Source: Mycoplasmataceae bacterium UBA3729 (GTDB taxonomy: Bacteria; Bacillota_I; Bacilli_A; Mycoplasmatales; Mycoplasmoidaceae). From it: a stretch of 64,000 bases of DNA. A program made the translations under genes and the position numbers. Positions 20,202 through 31,869 of the stretch are shown in pieces. Below the pieces are notes generated by a model, which was not told the origin of the DNA, ran no database searches, and saw nothing but the letters and a program-made list of their open reading frames with translations. Positions within the stretch are counted from its first letter, which is position 1, and each line of letters begins with the position of its first letter. Location of the stretch: the NCBI GenBank assembly GCA_002372615.1, contig DFHG01000009.1, forward strand, positions 1 through 64,000, written 5' to 3'.

Positions 20202-20918
20202 ATGGAAAAAAAACATCAATGATATGTAATTACGGCAACAAGTGGTAAAGAAGATTCTATTTTACAAACACTTATTGAAAAAATTAGTAATTTTGGTTAT
20301 ACAGATAGTGTATCTAAATTTGAAATTTTTAAAAAAACAGTTGCTAAAGAAGATATTTTCAAACCTACAGATGCAAATTTACCTAAATCATTAAAAAATA
20401 CTAAAACTACTAAATGGGAAACATTGCCGGATGGTACCTACAAAAGAATTAAATCTAAAGTGGTAAATATTTTTCCAGGATATATTTTTGTAAAAATGGA
20501 AATGTTTCCAGAAATTTGATATTGTATTAGAAATACAAATGGTGTATTAGGATTTTTAGGATCTTCAGGCAAAGGAACTATGCCTATTCCTATCTCTGAA
20601 GCTGAATATCTTAAAATGAAAGCTAAAAAAGATGCTTATGATGAGCAATACAATAAATTAATGACTAATCAAGTAAGTGAAAATAATGAAGTTGATAAAA
20701 AAGAAGAAAAACCAAACATTGTATTTAATTACAAAGTTGGTAGTTTTGTTAATATTAAATCAGGACCTTTTGCTAACACATCTGGAGTAATAAAATCAAT
20801 CAATATGAATAATCAAACTGCTATAATTGAAGTTGATTTTTTAAATCGTAAAACAGAATGCGAAATTGATTTTATTAATTTAGTTGATGAGAAGAACACT
20901 GATGAACAAACAGAATAA
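20202..20918 (+). CDS. nusG: transcription termination/antitermination protein NusG
   Basis: Binds RNA polymerase and couples it to ribosomes. The 238-residue protein has the N-terminal NGN fold (WYVITATSGKEDSILQTL, FPGYIFVKM, RNTNGVLGFLG) and the C-terminal KOW domain (GSFVNIKSGPFANTSGVI). A charged linker (about 160-172) joins them. TGA codons supply two Trp residues. It follows secE by 15 bases, with GGAG upstream. Confidence 0.94.
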
Positions 20919-22578
20919 TACAGTTTTTAATTTTTTAAAAAAACAAATTATAAAAGCATTAAAAACTACAATTAAAATTGATGAATTTAGTAATGTAGAT
21001 ATTTCTACATCTAAAATTGAAGTTGATAGGATTAAAAATATTAAATTTGGTGATTATTGCACAACTATTGCATTAATGACAAATATCAAAAAAGATAGAG
21101 TTATGTCATTTGCACAAGCAATTGCTGCACAAATTAATAAAAAATATTTTCAAAGAATAAGTGTTGTTCAACCTGGCTTTATTAATTTCACTATTTCTAA
21201 TCAAATATTTCACAATATCCTTTTTGAAATTATTGATAAAAATATAAATTTTGGTATTAGTAAAAAAAATAAAATAAAATACAACATTGAATTTATTTCT
21301 GCTAATCCAACAGGATTATTGCATATTGGTCATGCGCGAAATGCTGTTATCGGTGATGTGTTAGCAAGAATTTGAGAAGCTAATGGAATTGATGTAACAC
21401 GTGAATATTACATTAATGATGCTGGAAATCAAATTGAAAAACTTGGAATGAGTTTATTAATTAGGTATAAACAATTATTTGGTTACAATGATCAATTACC
21501 AGAAGATTCTTACCATGGTAATGAAATAATTGAGGCTGCACATGAATTAAAAAATCAATATGATAATAAATTCTTAGATACATATTATGACCAAACTGGT
21601 ATTTTAGATAAACAAGTAGGTAAAATTATCAAAAATTTTGCAAAAAATTACATGTTAAACATTATCAAAAACACATTATTAGATTTTGGTGTAAAAATGC
21701 ACATATGATTTTCTGAATCAACACTTTATGAAAATAATTTAATTAATACTACTCTTGATTCATTAAAACAATATACATATAAAAAAGATGGTGCTTTATG
21801 ATTGGCCACAACTAAATATGGTGATGATAAAGATCGTGTTTTAATTAAAAGTGATGGAAATATGACATATTTTACTCCTGATATTGCTTACCATAATATC
21901 AAAATGTCAAGAGGATATGATAAATGCTTTGATATTTGGGGTGCTGATCATACCAGCTATGCAGACAGAATAAAAATTGCTATGCGAATTTTTGGTTATA
22001 AAGATGATATGCTAAATATTTTAATCATACAAATGGTTAAATTAATTAAAGATGGTGCTGAATTTAAAATGTCAAAGCGTTCAGGTAAATCACTAACATT
22101 AATGAATTTGGTGAAAACAATAGGAAAAGATGCAGCACGATGATATCTTGTATCTCGTCCTATGATTAGTCATTTAGAAATTGACATAGATAAAGCAACA
22201 AAACAAAGTAATGATAATCCATTTTACTATGTGCAATATGCACATGCACGAATTAATCAAATTTTACAAAAAAAACAATTTGATTTACCTAAATCATTTG
22301 ATTTATTAACTCTTCCTTCAGAAAGAGAAATTATTGTTCACCTAAGTATGTATGTTGAAACATTAAAAAAAATTGGTGACACATATGAAGTAAATATTTT
22401 ATCTATTTATTTATATAACTTAGCTAAATTATTTCATTCATACTATTCACAAAATATTATTATTGATGAAAAAAATGAACAACTATCTAAACAAAGATAT
22501 TGGTTAGTATTTTGTATCAAACAAATAATTGCTAATGGATTAAAATTACTTGGTATTGAACCATTAAATAAAATGTAA
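20902..22578 (+). CDS. argS: arginine--tRNA ligase
   Basis: Charges tRNA-Arg. The 558-residue class I synthetase has SANPTGLLHIGHARNAVIGD (HIGH motif), the KMSKS-like FKMSKRSGKSLTL, and the anticodon-binding segment NPFYYVQYAHARINQIL. TGA Trp codons split it under the standard code. I chose the ATG at 20902, preceded by GAGAAG and overlapping nusG by 17 bases; an in-frame ATG at 20887 is the alternative. Overlap suggests coupling to nusG. Confidence 0.92.
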
Positions 22579-22643
22579 ATTTTATCCATTGGAATATTCA
22601 TAAAAATACAAATAAAAAATATGATATATAAATAAGTATTAAT

Positions 22644-22925
22644 ATGGCAAAAAAGAAAAAAACAAATCGCAAAGAACATCATGTAGTCCCTAATAAAGAA
22701 GGTGGATGAGATGTTAAAATAAATAATGCTGGTAGACGCACATATCACACTAAGAAAAAATCTACTGCTATTAAAAAAGCACGGAAAATCTCTAGGAAAC
22801 ATAAAACAGAATTAGTCATTCATAATTCTAATGGACGAATTGTTGCTAGTCATTCACATAAAATTGTAAGACATAAGAAACCTGGGCCAAAAAAAGCAAA
22901 AAAGAATATAAAAAAGAAAAGATAA
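22644..22925 (+). CDS. DUF2188-like protein with a basic tail
   Basis: The 93-residue protein resembles the DUF2188 family (core HHVVPNKEGGWDVKINNAGR, then AIKKARKISRKHKTELVIHN). The family has no firmly known function. Here the core is followed by a strongly basic tail KKPGPKKAKKNIKKKR like a histone-H1 or nucleoid-protein tail, so nucleic-acid binding is possible (inference). One TGA encodes the core Trp. It stands alone between argS and an IS remnant. Confidence 0.75.
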
Positions 22926-23048
22926 AGAATAAAAAGTAATAAATAAAGTAACAAAAATAAATTAATATACTTTATAGTATTAATTTTATTATGTTATAAG
23001 TAGTAATTATTCCAATACTAGTAAACAAATAAAGAATTTATTTTTTTT

Positions 23049-24279
23049 GGCTAAGTATATCCAAAGTGCCCACATAAATAAAAAACTCATTTGAGCTCTT
23101 TAATTAAAAATTAATTAAACAAAACATTTTTAACTTAAGGAGTCAAATGAACAAATATTATTATAAACATCTTTAACAATGAGAAAGAAGAAAACTTGAA
23201 TCATTAATTTGTAATAAGCCCATTTTAAAACCAATATTTGGCACAATTGATCATGGATGAGATATTGTAAACTGAAAATGACTAGCAAATGTCAATTCAA
23301 TCGCTTTTGCTTTTAAAAGAAGCAGAAAAACAATTAAAAGAGAATTACTAAATGGTAGATATGAGACGCTTACTAATAGCATTAGTAAGATTGCATTGAC
23401 TTTCTCATATTCATCTGATATTTCTAGATTTAACAGAATCAAAAAATATGAATCTAAAAATAAGCAAAAAACTAAGATTCTTAAATTTGAGAAACTTAGA
23501 GAATTCATTATAAATGAACTCAATAATAAGCAAAGTCTAAAAGTAATTGCAGGGAGAAGTAAATTAGCTTATTTTAATGGTGAAATTGACCAACCTATAT
23601 CAGTTATGACACTATACTCATACATTGATAATGAAAACATTTTGTTCATCAAATCATAGTCATTTAAAACAAAAGCGAAAACATAAATATCGGACTAGAA
23701 ATTACTGTAAAAGACAGAATGGTGTTTCTATTTCAGAAAGACCAGAATACATTAATCAAAATAAAGAATTTGGTCATTGAGAAATGGATTTAGTAATTGG
23801 TAAAAAGAGCACAAATGTTAATTTATTAACATTATATGAAAAAAAATCAAACATTGGTATGGCAATAAAATATATGGTAAAGAAGCTAAAACCATCACCA
23901 AAACACTAAGACATTTGCAAAGTGTTGACAATTAATTTATGGTGTAAATATCAAATCAATTACAACTGATAATGGTTTAGAGTTTTATGATTGAAAAAGA
24001 TTTAAAAGATCAATATATAACGCAAAAGACGATATTAATGTATATTTTTGTCATTCATATGCATCATGAGAAAAAGGTGGAGTTAAAAACTTTAATGGAT
24101 TAATTAGAAAGATTTATCCAAAAGGTTTTGATTTTTCCACAATATCGCAAGATGAAATTGATAATGAAATTAAAAAAATTAATGAGATTTATCAGGAAAC
24201 TTTAGGATACCATTCAGCAAAGGAAAGGTATAATGAATTAAGTTTAATTAATTGGGCACTTTAAACTATACTTTGCTCT
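23049..24279 (+). mobile_element. decayed IS30-family insertion sequence
   Basis: A broken IS30-type transposase gene is flanked by imperfect terminal inverted repeats: GGCTAAGTATATCCAAAGTG at 23049-23068 continuing to the CCCA at 23069-23072, and near 24253-24278 a sequence whose reverse complement reads GAGCAAAGTATAGTTTAAAG and then TGCCCA. I could not define a target duplication. Confidence 0.75.
23147..24264 (+). pseudogene. IS30-family transposase pseudogene
   Basis: Starting after AAGGAG with MNKYYYKHL, an in-frame TAA comes nine codons in. The reading then continues in shifting frames: SIAFAFKRSRKTIKRELLNG (helix-turn-helix), SISERPEYINQNKEFGHWEM (IS30 catalytic core), ITTDNGLEFYDW, and a C-terminal SYASWEKGGVKNFNGLIRKI. 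This order is characteristic of IS30 transposases. At least two frameshifts and several stops make it inactive. Confidence 0.85.
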
Positions 24280-24359
24280 TAATAAACAATATGTATACAA
24301 TTTAGATAAAAAATTTTTTACTAATTATCTAACAAATATTCATTAGTTTTGTCATATTA

Positions 24360-27098
24360 TTAGTTAAGATTTAATTTGAGTAAAAATTTCATTTGAAGAA
24401 GGCGAAATATCATAGTAAATTTATTAATAAATGGATGGTTATCTTGCCAATCATAAAAATTACCACGAGCATCTAAAAGTGCATTGTAATCGTTTGGATC
24501 AATACCTTTCACCGTATTGTATCTTACCAATACAGAACAGAACAAAGATATGATAAAAGGAAGTTCAACAAGAGCAATAAGATCTAAAATTCATATAAAT
24601 TGATATCATTTTTGTGTATCACAAAGATCTTCACAAACATTTTTTAAGATATTTAAATTACTTACCCCACCCGCATATTCAATTCAATCATTTTTATAGT
24701 TATTTTCATAATAGAATTTTTTTACTTTAACATCATATACAAATTTAAAAAACTCATTGAACTTCTCTATATTTGAGAAAATATCAGCATCATTTTTAAC
24801 ATTTCTTATAAGTGTATATTCATCACTATTGCTACCAATTTTCTCGATATTTTTGTTAAGATCATCAAATTCATTTACATAATGAATGATACTACTAATA
24901 AGAAGAGTTATTGAAACAGCTAAACAAGCAATTTGAACAATTAATAGTAAAATAAGTCCTGGTAGTCTAACAAATCATCCATCGTCTAAAATATAGCTAA
25001 AAATTAGAACCACTATAAAAGCTATAAATAAAAAAGTCAAAATACTAGAATTAACAATGCTTAAAGTTAGTAAAGAATTAAAATCATCTTTTATGTTATT
25101 AGAATCTTCAATTAAATCATCATTATTTATTAAACCCAAAACATTATCATAATTATTTTTCATTGTATTGAATAAATTATTTGATCATCTTTGTGTTATA
25201 CCTGATTGCTCATTTATCTCATTACTAATATTTTGATTAAATAAATTAGATGCCTCAAAAATATTTTTTGAATTTTTATAAGAAATATTAAAATTATCAA
25301 CTTTTACTTCACCTTTATTATTTTTTTCATCAACAATATCATAATCAATCTCAGTATAATCTAAACTAAAACTTACATTGTTAACAAAATCAATTAATTT
25401 TTGATCAATAATATTTTCATCATGTAATATGTTTTTTGTAGTGTGATTAAAATTTTCAACATTTTTTGATTCTATAGAAGAAATATCTAAAGTAATTAAA
25501 GGTGTTTTAATTTTTGTTCCTTTATAACTAGCTAATACATAAAATTCATATACACCAGCTATAATTTCATCAATTCATGAAACAATACCATTACTAATCT
25601 TTATAAAATCTGGTAATACTGTAGCATTAGTAGAAATTAATTGTCATTGAACATCATTTCCATCTATCTCTTCACCATCAACAGACAATTTTCATTGTTT
25701 GTTATCTTTATTTTGTACTTTTTCAATACCTTTTAATTCATAGCTTCCACCAGATAATGAAAGTTTTTCAGCTTGATCAATAATATCATGAAGAAGAACG
25801 CCATTAATCATCATTCCACTAAAAGCTAAAGAAGATACATTTAAATTACCTTTATTTGAATCTGGATCAGTTCAAAAATCATCAAAACCATATTCATTAC
25901 TTGTAGATCAAGAAAAAGTAAAATCTTTATTATTTAAATAGGTGTTATTAATTTGTTGCTCTTCAAATTCTTTAGTTATTGGTAATTGATAATTAGTGTA
26001 TTCTCTTTCTTCTTTGCTAGCATTTAAATCAAAAATAGAAACATCTTCATCTTCATACATAGATTTATCTTTTAATTGAGAAGAATGAGCAGTTAATTTA
26101 GCTTCGTTTTCTTTACCAACATAATGATTATTTACTAAAGTATAATCAACATCAATAGAATAAGTGTTTGTGTAAGAATTAGCATTCATATGATGTAAAA
26201 TTGGTTTTAGTGTATATCCAGGAATTAAATTATTATCTAAATTTTTTTGTAATGGCAATGCATCATTATTTTGTAATGGACCAGATTTTGGTGAAATAGT
26301 AAAAATGTTATTAAAATCATCTAATTCTATTTCTTTGTTACCTACACCATATTTTCCATAAATTTTATCTCAATAGTACTGTTCATTAAGATTATCTTTT
26401 ACATTAATTTCATATTCATTTAAAAATTCTTTTAATTGTTTTTGAGTAATGATAGCATCCATTTCTTCAGTAATATTAGCAAAACATGAAATCATGTGTT
26501 CTTGAACATATTGGATTATAGAAACAATATCATCATAACCGAATTCTTTAATAGCTTCTTTTTTAAATTCACCAAATTGAGCATCAGCATTTGCTAACAT
26601 TTCAGCAGCAGTATCAGAATCAATACTATAATCTTTTATGCAAATCAATAATGAACTCATCATTGAATCTTTGATTTCAGTTAATTCATCATTTAAATTA
26701 ACATTTGTTACTCTTGATAATTTAATTCCATAACTATCATTAGCAAAATCTTTCAAAGTATTTGTTCTAATTGTGTAACTTAAAAATTTGTTATCTTTGT
26801 TAAATAAAGTAGCATGGAAAGAATTTAATCTAGATTTAAAATTTAATAAATTTGCATGATATTCTTGTTCAGAGATAATTCCTTTATCTTTATTAATACT
26901 TTGTTGAGTTTCATACAAATCTTTAAAGTCACTTTCCATACGGTTGTATGTTGCCATGGTGATACCATATTTTTTATCACATCCACAAATATCATTAATG
27001 GTATTTTTTGTGGAACATGAAGTTAATAAGCTTGCAATTACAGTATTTGTAATTAATAAACTTGATGTTAAAATAAATAATTTGATTTTTTTGCTCAT
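24360..27098 (-). CDS. large lipoprotein with Ig-like repeat domain and membrane segments
   Basis: The 912-residue predicted lipoprotein has signal peptide and lipobox LLTSC (Cys28). I do not recognise a known function. Residues about 480-570 contain one copy of the domain repeated in the gene at 31870-33138 (SYELKGIEKVQNKDNKQWKL, then VSWIDEIIAGVYEFYVLASY). Further on are hydrophobic segments near 686-707, 714-740 and 830-855, unusual for a surface lipoprotein, so the C-terminal part may re-enter the membrane. Many TGA Trp codons make it look like four or more fragments under the standard code. Confidence 0.8.
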
Positions 27099-27280
27099 AT
27101 TTACTTCTTATATACATATATTATTATATTTCATTAATTTAAGATATATATGTATATATATAAAATTTCGTTGTTAATTTTTTATTTATGTATAGACTCG
27201 TGGCATATTTAACTATTAAAAAGTGATTCAAATTTAATAATCTAGCTTATATACTAATGTATAATTAACTTACACAAATT

Positions 27281-27369
27281 GGAAACGTACTCAAGTGGTT
27301 AAGAGGACACCCTGCTAAGGTGTTAGATCGTTATGCGATGCATGGGTTCGAGTCCCATCGTTTCCGCCA
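27281..27369 (+). tRNA. tRNA-Ser(GCT)
   Basis: Long variable arm serine tRNA with acceptor GGAAACG/CGTTTCC, anticodon stem ACACC/GGTGT around CTGCTAA (anticodon GCT), discriminator G and encoded CCA. It stands alone with its own terminator. Confidence 0.95.
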
Positions 27370-27370
27370 T

Positions 27371-27412
27371 AAAAAAATGTCCCCTAATTTGAGGACATTT
27401 TTTATTTTTTAT
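27371..27412 (+). terminator. terminator after tRNA-Ser
   Basis: AAAAAATGTCC pairs with GGACATTTTTT around a short loop and is followed by more T residues. It starts directly after the tRNA and may also serve the convergent gene at 27429. Confidence 0.85.
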
Positions 27413-27428
27413 TATTTTACTTTATACT

Positions 27429-27686
27429 TTATTTTTTAGAAGTTCGCTCTGCATGATAAACTACAGCACCAAATATTATTTTTATAACTGCAAAAACTGA
27501 CAAAATTATTAAAATAGCCATAATTGGTCCATAAAAACAAACTAATCATATTGCATTAATATTGACACTGCTTAAACATTTATAATAAATAGTTCATAGA
27601 ATGATACAAAGTGCAAAACTAATTAAAAATAATATAAAACCTTGTTTAAATTGTTTTTTACCATTTTCTAATGAATGTTCAAACAT
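27429..27686 (-). CDS. small hypothetical membrane protein
   Basis: The 85-residue protein starts MFEHSLENGKKQFKQGF and has two hydrophobic segments (about 17-32 and 42-66), with a short basic tail AERTSKK. I do not recognise a family. Two TGA codons supply Trp, so no standard-code ORF covers it. Supporting it: a complete frame, a start codon, and composition typical of a small inner-membrane protein. It lies downstream of the restriction gene on the same strand. Confidence 0.55.
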
Positions 27687-27796
27687 TTATCACTCTCATC
27701 CATATAAAGTATGTTATATACATATGTGTGGAATATTTTTGTATATTTGTTTATTTATAAAATATCTAAATTTGAAAATTGTATAAATGAAATTAC

Positions 27797-29056
27797 TTAT
27801 CTTTTAATAATAAATTTAATCATTTCACTATCTAGAATTTTAGGATTAATTTGAGCTTGCTCAATGCCTAATAATTTTATTTTTTTTAAATTTTCTTTGT
27901 TGTATATAACTTTCCCATCAATATTAAAATTAAAAACATGCCGATCGAAGGCTTTATGTAAATTTGAACTCAATAGTAATCCGTTTTTTGCATTAGTCAT
28001 ATCATCTTTAAATTGATTTAAATTAATATCATTTGAAGAATTATTTTTTTGGTTAAATACAAGATCATCTTTAATTTTTTTAACACTTCATATATGGGCA
28101 ACTTCAATTGTTTCCTTTATTGACTGGATAGGTGACCTATAATTATCCACTAAATCAGTATTAATAATGCTTTGATCATCTTTTATCGATCTAGTATGTA
28201 AAACATTATTTCTAAATTCATTTCTATATTTTCTTTCTAATACATTTAATTCTTTCGATGTATGATCATTTTCATTTAATAATTGTTTCTCATCATCATT
28301 AATTATGATTGAATAAATGTTGTCAACAATTGATAACAATAAATTCTCATTATTGTTGTTATTGAGAATGACATCAACTAACCCTTTGTATGTATTTTTT
28401 TCACTGTAAATTTTGATTCCTTGTTGAATACACTCATCACTTTTTGTGTATCATGACGAAGGAGTCTTTTTCCTTTGAACTTTATAGCTCATTTGATAAT
28501 TTTCATGAAATCTAATAAACACGTCTGGTACTAATTGACATAATAATGCAAAATATATTGAAAAACCTAAATCTATGATATGTTTTTGATTAGAGATTAA
28601 TGAATGTAAGATCAAATTACTAATTTTATTTAATCATCATGATTCATTTAAGTTTTTACATATATCATTAAACTCTGCAGCTACATCAAATCTACCAAAA
28701 ACACTACTATTTTCATCATACATAATAATGTTCATTGCGCTGCCTACCTGTAAAAATTGTCTAATACCAGATTCTGATCAATGATTGTTTTTAAGATTAG
28801 GAGTTATATTTTTTCCATTAGCATAAATTATTCCATATTTAGTTGGATTATTCTCATATTTGTGATTTTTATTTGGATTAATGGTTGGCAGTATCTGTAT
28901 TTCAGTAATGTTTAACAAATTATGTTTTAATAAATTGTTATTCAAACGTTGTCAAGTTTGATATATATCTGTACCGATATTCCAAATTTTTGCATTTTTT
29001 TTATTAATATATTGTGAAAAAATTTTTTCTATTTTGTTTACACTAGTTGGAACCAT
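27797..29056 (-). CDS. HNH-family restriction endonuclease
   Basis: The 419-residue protein ends in an HNH_2-type nuclease motif: EVAHIWSVKKIKDD, then about 30 residues later NGLLLSSNLHKAFDRHVFNF. Other type II restriction enzymes carry this arrangement at the C-terminus. The N-terminal 300 residues are not recognisable and probably recognise DNA. Its ATG lies inside the end of the methyltransferase gene (14-base overlap), so the two are translated together as a restriction-modification pair. Eight or so TGA codons encode Trp. The cut site cannot be told from the sequence. Confidence 0.75.
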
Positions 29057-29810
29057 GATTATTTATCCTTTCAATACATTGCAACATAATTACTTTGATC
29101 AATTTAAAGGGGATAGCACTGCGCTTATCGTAATTACCTCGCGCCATATGATCATTATTACCATGAATTCTTTTTTTATCAAGAGTGAGTTTTAAATTGG
29201 ATTTAAAAATTGTTGGTTTTGATGAAAAAGTAGAATCGTAACTTGAATAATAAGTTTTATTATGATTCCCATAAAAACATCAATGGTTTTTTTGAAAATC
29301 TCATACTTTAGAAGTTGCTGGATTTTCAATAATTCAAATTTGTGGAACAAATGATTTAATAATTAAAATAGTAGCACCAATTGTGTTTTCTCCAACTATC
29401 CGTGATTTTTCTTTTTGAATAAATGTTCTTCTTTTTACTTTATGACATTTCTTATTGTACTCATCATAAAATTTCTTATTTTTTACATGTCAAATTTTAT
29501 TTTTACATGATAAAAACATTCTCCCACCACAATCTGCAGTAGACCATGATTCACAAGGTGGACTTGCTAATATAATATCTGGTTTTTTTATTTTTTTTAG
29601 TTTATCGATTAACTTAAAATTTGTTAAAGATAAATCAATTAAATGATATTTATAATTTTTTAAATCTTTAAATGGTCTTTCATTTATTCCAAAACAATGA
29701 ACTTCAAATTTACCATCAAAATATTTTTGAATGCTTTTTTTATAAGAACAATTACCATCATCAAATAATGCTCATACAACTATTTTTTTATGGTTTGATT
29801 TATTAACCAT
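29043..29810 (-). CDS. DNA cytosine-5 methyltransferase-like protein
   Basis: The 255-residue protein is predicted to be the modification half of a restriction-modification system. It shows a degenerate SAM-binding motif (VVWALFDDGNCSYKKS), a catalytic-type SPPCESWSTADCGGR (Pro-Cys motif IV) and WIIENPATSKVWDF (ENP motif). This form resembles short, phage-type C5 methyltransferases more than the full ten-motif enzymes. It starts ten bases downstream of the rplT terminator and overlaps the HNH endonuclease gene. The exact target base is inference. Confidence 0.7.
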
Positions 29811-29819
29811 AAAAAATAA

Positions 29820-29849
29820 AAAACTTCTAGTCGAAAGACTAGAAGTTTT
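29820..29849 (-). terminator. terminator of the infC-rpmI-rplT operon
   Basis: AAAACTTCTAGTC and GACTAGAAGTTTT form a perfect 13-bp stem with the loop GAAA on the plus strand. On the minus strand it is followed by TTTATTTTTTATGG, so it ends the ribosomal operon immediately before the methyltransferase ATG. Confidence 0.85.
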
Positions 29850-29933
29850 CTCCTATTTTCTTATATGAATTACTTAAGCATATATATATATATTGCTTAC
29901 AATTTTGATACTCTTTGAATCTACAATCATAAT

Positions 29934-30281
29934 TTACTTTGTTTTTATTTGTTCAACAATTTTTGCAAATTCTTTTGGTTGATTAATAGCAAGTTCAGAT
30001 AACATTTTGCGATTAATTTGAATATTTTTCTTTTTCAAACCATTAACTAAACGTGAATAAGTTATTCCTAATGGACGACATGCTGAATTGATTCGTGCAA
30101 TTCATAATTTTCTAAATTCACGTTTTTTTTGTTTTCTACCTATGTAAGCATATTCATTTGCTTGTACATAAGTTTGATGAGCAATTTTAAAAGAAGTATG
30201 TCTAGTTCCTCAAGAACCTTCTACTTTTCTTTTTATTGCTTTACGACGTTTGCGTGTTGATACACCATTTGTAACTCTCAT
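29934..30281 (-). CDS. rplT: 50S ribosomal protein L20
   Basis: Binds 23S rRNA early in assembly and, in many bacteria, represses its own operon. The 115-residue protein starts [19 protein letters not shown], with [20 protein letters not shown] in the second half. TGA codons give two Trp residues. Last gene of infC-rpmI-rplT, with AGGAG upstream. Confidence 0.95.
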
Positions 30282-30293
30282 AATTATTCTCCT

Positions 30294-30488
30294 TTATAAT
30301 GCATATTTTAAAGTCTTGATTGAAGACTTATTACAAATTGCATCTTTTTTTAGATGTCTTTTTTGTTTAGTTGTTTTATTATGTGCTAAATGTGAACGGT
30401 ATGCATGTTTTCTTTTAATTTTACCTTTACCTGTAACGTTAACACGCTTAGCATATGCTCTTTTTGTTTTATGTTTAATCTTTGCCAT
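30294..30488 (-). CDS. rpmI: 50S ribosomal protein L35
   Basis: The 64-residue basic ribosomal protein begins MAKIKHKTKRAYAKRVNVTG and has the typical HLAHNKTTKQKRHLKK segment. It lies between infC and rplT with AAAGGAG upstream, the standard gene order. Confidence 0.95.
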   Translation of the reverse strand: MAKIKHKTKRAYAKRVNVTGKGKIKRKHAYRSHLAHNKTTKQKRHLKKDAICNKSSIKTLKYAL

Positions 30489-30500
30489 AAATAATCTCCT

Positions 30501-31037
30501 TTATTTGTTTTTTACAATAGTTGCTTCATATAAAACTGGTGTCATTTTTTTAAGAGGTGATAAAACTTTCCCAACATCACCAATTAAATTTAAGAATTTT
30601 TTATATGTTTCTTCAATCAATTCAGCTTTTGTTCCAATTCGACCGAATGCTCTAATTTTAAATTTAACATGGTTGTTATCATTTAATCAATTAATTGCAT
30701 TATTAGCCATTCATTTTAAATCATTCTCTGCAATCTGTGGACGAACTTTAATTTCTTTTATTTTAATGACAGATTGTTTTTTTCTGCTCATTCTTTCTTT
30801 AACTTTTTGTTCATACAACATTTTCCCATAATCACCAATTTTACAAATTGCATAATTGTTATTATTTCTAGGAACAATAAGAATTAAGTCATATCCTCTT
30901 GCATTGGCTTCATTTAGTGCATTAGAACGAGTCATAACACCTATTTTATTTCCATTTTCATCAATTACTAACATATTAGCTTCTTTAATATTTTCATTGA
31001 TAGGACGTTTTATATTTTTTTGATTATTAAAATCCAT
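30501..31037 (-). CDS. infC: translation initiation factor IF-3
   Basis: Keeps ribosomal subunits apart and checks initiator tRNA pairing. The 178-residue protein has the N-domain INENIKEANMLVIDENGNKI, the linker, and the C-domain VKFKIRAFGRIGTKAE. A TGA codon (Trp) at 30711-30713 splits it under the standard code. The initiator tRNA it must inspect here lacks the usual G-C pairs of the anticodon stem. The leader upstream looks like an attenuator. Confidence 0.94.
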
Positions 31038-31085
31038 TAATTGCTTGTATAGATCTCCCTTATTAAAAGTTTATTGTTATAAAAA

Positions 31086-31180
31086 ATTGTGCTAACAATT
31101 ATGTTAACACAAATTAGATATATTTATCTAAAGCATAAACCCAAATCTAATATAGAAATCAGGTGAGTGTTAACTACTTT
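31086..31180 (-). promoter_or_regulatory. infC operon leader with attenuator and competing antiterminator
   Basis: On the minus strand, TGTGTTAAC (31103-31111) pairs with GTTAGCACA (31088-31096) and is followed by ATTTTTT, which gives a terminator about 50 bases before infC. An upstream GTTAACAC (31167-31174) is complementary to the same 5' arm, so it could form an exclusive antiterminator or long-range pairing. An ATTAGAT/ATCTAAT stem lies between. This layout is what is known for L20-controlled leaders in Firmicutes; L20 control here is inference. Confidence 0.65.
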
Positions 31181-31869
31181 CTTTATAACATATGTTATTA
31201 TATTAATTAATTTAATGTAATACAAAAAAGTAAAATTCTTTGAGCAATGTTGTAAAAACTATACACAAATTTAATAAAAAATTTAAATAATTTTGCAAAA
31301 AAAATGATTTTTTGACATAAAACTTAAACTATATATGCATAAAAAATACATATATAATCTTAAAAAAATATTTTAAACTATATACCATTTATTATCAAAA
31401 ATTTGTTTTCAATTTGTTGAAGAATCAATAATATTTAGTATTTTTTTGTAATTTGAAAATAAAATTATTAATCACTTTTTGAAAAAATTTAGTTGTGGCT
31501 TGTCAATATGTTTAAAAAAATAAGTTATTAACATAATGAATTTGAATAATTCACAACTATTTAAATTTATTTTAAATATTTAAAGAGAATTTTTTAGGTA
31601 ATGACATTGATTTTCGGACAATTAATCTATTAAAATGACTACATAAATTTCTAACAAATTTTATTGAATATAAAAAACTTTAAAATATGTGACTAGATAG
31701 TTCATAATTCATAGCAATTTAAATTTTATCATTTTAATTAATATTCAGGTAAACATTTGGAAGTGACTCAATAAATGAAATAATTATTATTCTTAACAAA
31801 TTATAATTTAAATGTGAATTTAAAAGATGTTTAAAATAAATAATTGCTTATAAATAATAAAATATATTA
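31181..31869. other. AT-rich gene-free stretch
   Basis: About 690 bases with no ORF of coding character in any frame, even with UGA as Trp. Long A/T runs dominate. I see no hairpin with a strong G-C stem, no tRNA and no recognisable gene remnant. It separates the infC leader from the end of the lipoprotein gene and may be decayed DNA. Confidence 0.4.

Noticed and set aside
30250..30831. 193-codon plus-strand ORF opposite rpmI and infC
   Set aside because: The minus strand encodes clear L35 and IF-3; the plus-strand translation is hydrophobic noise from the complementary strand.
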